Below are positions 60,625-64,000 of a DNA stretch of 64,000 bases, piece by piece. The stretch spans positions 294,470 through 358,469 of the forward strand of contig CAUYUJ010002725.1 in assembly GCA_963575745.1 (NCBI GenBank), written 5' to 3'. The first letter of the stretch is position 1. Each line of letters opens with the position of its first letter. The stretch is from Prorocentrum cordatum (Eukaryota > Sar > Dinophyceae > Prorocentrales > Prorocentraceae). Under the pieces are notes generated by a model. It made no database searches. It was not told the origin of the DNA and was given only the letters and a program-made list of their open reading frames with translations. Both the position numbers and the translations under genes were made by a program.

Positions 60625-61345
60625 CTCGTACTCAGCAAATATAGCTGAGGGCTCTGGGGAGAACCTCCCTGCCATCTTGGGTCTGAGGAGCATGTCCAAC
60701 ATGGGGGCCGTCCTGATCCTTGAGCAGGGGCACGAGAAGATGATCATCCCTGGCGTGGATATGTACAAGGTTCTACTCGGAAAGGGTGCCAGGATATTCG
60801 ACTTGATGAAGACACCCTCCGGGCATCCGGCACTCAAGGCTCACGAGTACGAGATGGCTACTGAGGATCAAGGGTCGATGTCGTCTACTATCACGGCCAA
60901 CCCTCAGTGCGAAGAAGCTCCATTACTCGTCAAGGAAGTATCCGGTCCAGTGCCAATCGCAGGGACACCTGCTGTGAATGATGCCCATGCAAACATGATG
61001 TCACAGGATACGAAGGGCATCAGTTTCTCTATCAACGACGAGACGTTCGCTTTCACGATCCAGATTTTGGTGAATAACACTTTTAAGACAAGGCATCGTA
61101 GAAATATGTCCTGTGGGACTACCCCTACCTCGGCCGACAAAAACTTCGCCCTCCGCAATTTGCAGGCGAAGATAGATCAGGCCATTTACGAGGAGGGCAC
61201 GAAGTGGACGCCTCCCGAAGCACAGGCAGGGACACCTGAGGAAGTGGATGATGCCGCTGGGAAGTTTGATATCTTTACTTCGAGCAGCGGCTCTGCAGCG
61301 CAGCATGGCACTGGCATTTGGACGCCCCCATCGCCAGACGAGTGA
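60530..61345 (+). pseudogene. Protease C-terminus and linker of element B
   Basis: ENLPAILGLRSMSNMGAVLI (from about 60660) is the C-terminal signature of these proteases, in a frame different from the active-site Asp. The rest is linker with AGTPAVNDA and AGTPEEVDD repeats (60959 and 61225). KKGEIPRGSLP at the start overlaps the previous fragment and is not protease. A one-base shift near 60600-60640 separates the two halves. Confidence 0.6.
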
Positions 61346-61402
61346 CGGGGGCGGGCGCGTGCCGCGGCCACTCGCGCTTGCTCAGACAGGCCGAACATTC
61401 AG

Positions 61403-62514
61403 GTGCTGTCAGCAGACGCGGGGAAACCTGCATTATTTTCCCCGGCGCCGGCTGGGCGTGCCAGGGGCCGCGGCAAGCCCGGCTGCGCGGCTGCCGCGAA
61501 CAGCAGTGGACCCGGCTGTGTGGCCGCTGCAGAAAAAATTGGGTTGTCGCATCATTATTATTCTCGTGCATTTGTTATTGATGATATGCGGAGAGCTTGC
61601 GGTGAACTCCGAGCCCGTGGATACATGTGTGATCGTATTACACATACAGAGGTTATGACCTCCACTGGTACACAGTATTTGGGTGCATCACTCTCGGGTG
61701 ATTACCAACTGTTGTGGGTGGCAACGCCTGCTGACTGGCGTGTGAGGCTGCCTGGCAAGAGGGCAGGGCCAGGCTACCAGCGTATCCAAAATCTGAAGTC
61801 CAAGGCTCGGGCTTTACGTATGACTATTGTACTCTGGGGCCACCAGGATATTTCTGGAAACAAGGTCCCATACGAGATGCTATTGCAGATCTTGATTTAC
61901 AAGTCGTGCGCATGCGTTTGTGCCACTTCGGCCTCGAGCACGACCGCGCTAACACGTTGCCCATCGGATCATATCTGCAAGTGGCGACTACGGGCACGCG
62001 CATCCCCGCCAACCCATGGCGATGCGCATGCAATATAGCAGGGAAGCCTGCAGAACCTACTGAGCATATTCTAGACTGGCATGGGCAAGGTGCTCAGATG
62101 GCCGAGTGGCGCAACAAGACACTAGCGATCATGGCCGCAAGGTTAATTGATCAAATGGGCTTACAGAAAACACGAAGTCACACAAGTGCTGTACATCTGA
62201 GTATCCATACTCGTGTTGATAAAGGAGCTCGAACTTACGTTCGGTCTCCTAAGAACGGCCCCGAGTGGGTCAATGTTGTGAGACGGGTGACGATGAACCT
62301 GGACGACAACACGATCATCCAGGACATCAAGGTCCAGGACCAGCCGACTGGGTACAACTACAACGCACCATTATCCAATGGTGTTACCAACATCCGTAAC
62401 CGACTGTGCTGGGAGCAGCCGGATCCGACTCTCTTGGGAGATGGCAGCTCACGACCACGCTCAAGGCGAGTGGCGATCACCGATGACGATCGTCTCCCTC
62501 CCCCTTTCGATTGA
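61403..62514 (+). pseudogene. Conserved unknown domain of the copia-like element
   Basis: Frame 2 gives FVIDDMRRACGELRARGYMC, QYLGASLSGDYQLLWVATPA and RVRLPGKRAGPGYQRIQNLK. Near 61835 the frame changes; the sequence then reads as GPPGYFWKQGPIRDAIADLD and LQVVRMRLCHFGLEHDRANT, then LPIGSYLQVATTGTRIPANP in frame 1 (61906-62514), HILDWHGQGAQMAEWRNKTL and a C-terminal linker. I recall this arrangement as typical of dinoflagellate copia-like polyproteins, but cannot assign a fold. It contains one AGKPA repeat (62038). Confidence 0.5.
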
Positions 62515-63600
62515 GCGCGGCCGCGTGCTCCCCTCTATTCCCGAATTCCCGACACCTGAGCTCACCTGAGACAGAACAACAGACTGCACAACCAACATAT
62601 GCCAAAATTAAACAAGAAGAAGAACCGAAAGCAGACAAAGAAGCTGGCATCAAGCCACGCAAGATACCCATAATAGTCGAAGAAGGCAACGACGACTGTG
62701 GAGACGACCTGAAAGGACTCGGGCGTAGCGCGCACTACACCGACGCACCTCTGGATTCCGACGCGGATAGCGACGGTGGAGAGGAGATTTTCATCGCGCT
62801 ACCTGCGGGGCAACCTGCTGAATCCTACGCGTATGTATTCTCCATAATCCCCACCTTGTGCTACGGACGACACAACAAGGTAGATGTGTTAGAACTGCGT
62901 GGGGGGGCCGGAGGCATCTCCCAGCTAGCATTCAGCCGAGGTCTGTCTTCAGGGGGGGATCCTCGACAAACGTGCTTTTGTTGATCTTGGCAACTGGGAG
63001 GTCCAAGATGCAGTGATGCACGATCTAGACGTTTGTTTCGTGAATGTTGTCATGAGACAGCCCAACTGCATAACAAGGTGGTCCATCTCCCGATTTTAAT
63101 GCAAAGGTTAACTACGACACCTGGCATGAACACCGTGAAGAAGATTTACCACATATCAAGTCATATGGGAAGGTGGCCGCACGTCAAAATTATCTTCGAC
63201 GACTTTACTGAAGAGAACAACCAGTAGGGACTTGGGTGGATCAGATACCACCATGGACTACGTCGTCCAAACGCACGGGCACTTGCAAGGTTAACGTGGG
63301 TGAATGCAGTACTGGCTTACGTGATTCCCATGGGGTACTGATGCGAAAGCCGAGCGAGATCAGGGCCAACCATCGTCTATTACTCACGCCTTTCGGGCGG
63401 AAGCGATGCAGTGGCCATCATCAACACGTAAGGAACTGTCCGTGGTTGCACAATATACCTTAAAGATGCAGTCGCTCTTCGTCGAATCTGTTCAGATCGC
63501 GCGCGATCTCTTCCAGGCAACTCGTGCTCCTTTCCATGGCTACCCGTATTCGTCCACCGTATTGGTCACCAACGCAAGGGGGTGCGATTAGGACGGCCCG
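62511..63600 (+). pseudogene. Methyltransferase-like module of element B
   Basis: An acidic linker (EEGNDDCGDDLKGLGRSAHY; PAGQPAESYAY) leads to KVDVLELRGGAGGISQLAFS (62880-62940), a likely SAM-binding motif I. After a frame change come DKRAFVDLGNWEVQDAVMHD and VVMRQPNC (about 63050), at the place of motif IV. Further frames contain FNAKVNYDTWHEHREEDLPH, REQPVGTWVDQIPPW and CKVNVGECSTGLRDSHGVLM then RKPSEIRANHRLLL, the conserved distal part. Order and spacing resemble a cytosine-5 methyltransferase-type fold adapted in dinoflagellate copia-like elements. At least four frame changes make it inactive. Confidence 0.5.
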
Positions 63601-63681
63601 AGTCTTCCCCGACAACCTGATGGCTCGATTACGAGACCATCGGGAGGGCTCGGTTGTCCTGCTTGCGCGGACATCGTTAAC

Positions 63682-64000
63682 ATGCATTCTCCCTCTCATG
63701 ATAGAGATCCGGGACACTGCAGGTTGTTCGATAAGGGCGACTACCATTGGGAGTGTCCGAGGTGTAAGAAGAACTACGGGCATAACAAACGTGGACACGT
63801 ACTGACACCTGGCAAATGCAAATTTGGCAAGCCTTGGAAGTTGCCCGACAATCATGGACGGATACCGCCGGTTCCCGCCGAGCCGGCAGCAGGACCTGCA
63901 CCTCCAGATCCTGCTGAAGTAGCAGCACCACCACCCGAGGCGCCAGCAGCACCAACACTTACGCGAATGAGAGCACCGAGACCCGGCTCGAGAGCTGGGC
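63682..64000 (+). CDS. Cys/His (zinc-binding?) segment of element B, cut by window edge
   Basis: From ATG 63682 the frame is open to the last base. It reads GHCRLFDKGDYHWECPRCKK then NYGHNKRGHVLTPGKCKFGK; CPRC with later His and Cys residues suggests a small zinc finger. A Pro/Ala-rich linker follows (PVPAEPAAGPAPPDPAEVAA). In related elements this lies between the methyltransferase-like module and integrase, which would be beyond the window. Confidence 0.5.
   Translation, partial: MHSPSHDRDPGHCRLFDKGDYHWECPRCKKNYGHNKRGHVLTPGKCKFGKPWKLPDNHGRIPPVPAEPAAGPAPPDPAEVAAPPPEAPAAPTLTRMRAPRPGSRAG

Larger units (their letters stand above)
53901..62818 (+). repeat. About twenty copies of the 14-nt AGXPA hairpin repeat in element B
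   Basis: Clear copies start at 53901, 54072, 54800, 55957, 56939, 56963, 56987, 58242, 58390, 58564, 59194, 59221, 59782, 59839, 60595, 60959, 61225, 61418, 62038 and 62805. Loops seen are GCAA, TCAA, GCAG, GACA, GGCA, GAAG and GAAA. The stem is GCRGG with CCTGC, and in the 54072 copy GCGGG with CCCGC, a compensated pair. Most are read as Ala-Gly-Gln/Thr/Ala/Lys-Pro-Ala. Confidence 0.85.
52587..64000 (+). mobile_element. Copia-like retrotransposon B, right end beyond window
   Basis: Homologous to element A from TAAAGCGAG onward. Order of parts: Gag with broken CCHC knuckle, Arg/Ser-rich segment, central conserved domain, linker, RING-like finger, aspartic protease, conserved unknown domain, methyltransferase-like module, and a Cys/His segment open to base 64000. 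Integrase, RT and RNase H, expected in a copia element, would lie outside. Numerous frame changes show decay, though several fragments are long. LTR boundaries were not identified. Confidence 0.8.

Noticed and set aside
1-64000. CRISPR arrays, bacterial promoters or ribosome binding sites
   Set aside because: No regular repeat-spacer pattern; all evidence points to eukaryotic nuclear DNA.

Overview
This window looks like nuclear DNA of a dinoflagellate; I cannot name the species. The base for that is: (1) three short relics resembling the dinoflagellate trans-spliced leader (DinoSL), each just upstream of an open reading frame; (2) Ty1/copia-like elements of the kind described in Symbiodinium-type genomes, with a CCHC Gag, a RING-like finger and methyltransferase-fold modules; (3) GT-AG and GC-AG introns flanked by short direct repeats; (4) high GC, abundant simple repeats, and every coding trace on the + strand. 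No tRNA, rRNA, CRISPR array or bacterial-type operon was found.

Layout. 1-5.15 kb: a LINE-type non-LTR retrotransposon (ORF1-like, APE endonuclease, reverse transcriptase, RNase H), frame-shifted except for the RNase H ORF. 5.39-13.19 kb: copia-like element A, decayed; it keeps Gag, a central domain, RNase H and a 3' methyltransferase-like tail, but protease, integrase and most of the RT are missing. 13.2-14.9 kb: an unrecognised 561-codon ORF, followed by an AT-rich island. 15.4-32.2 kb: three co-directional genes (I, II, III), each preceded by a relict spliced leader. Gene I is unrecognised; gene II is a disordered protein followed by the C-terminal half of a cytosine-5 methyltransferase; gene III encodes an unrecognised Cys-motif and helical protein. 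They are separated by tandem repeats, including a five-unit ~190-bp array with an 18-bp inverted repeat. 33.06-42.65 kb: 'element C', a 9.6-kb chain of + strand frame-shifted fragments that I do not recognise, with a proline-rich 60-bp repeat and a possible Tpt1/KptA-like module. 42.7-52.6 kb: no supported gene; simple repeats, a 148-bp foldback element and several tandem arrays. 52.59-64.0 kb: copia-like element B, a diverged relative of A, running off the window after Gag, RS-rich segment, central domain, RING-like finger, aspartic protease, a conserved unknown domain, a methyltransferase-like module and a Zn-binding segment. Integrase and RT would lie beyond the edge.

Most unusual points: a 14-nt hairpin-capable repeat (stem GCRGG/CCTGC around a four-base loop, often GNRA-like) occurs about 25 times in A and B, mostly read as Ala-Gly-X-Pro-Ala; methyltransferase-like modules occur three times independently; SL-marked genes contain introns filled with simple repeats; and one candidate intron is only 25 nt. 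No search or alignment program was run; family calls rest on motif recognition.
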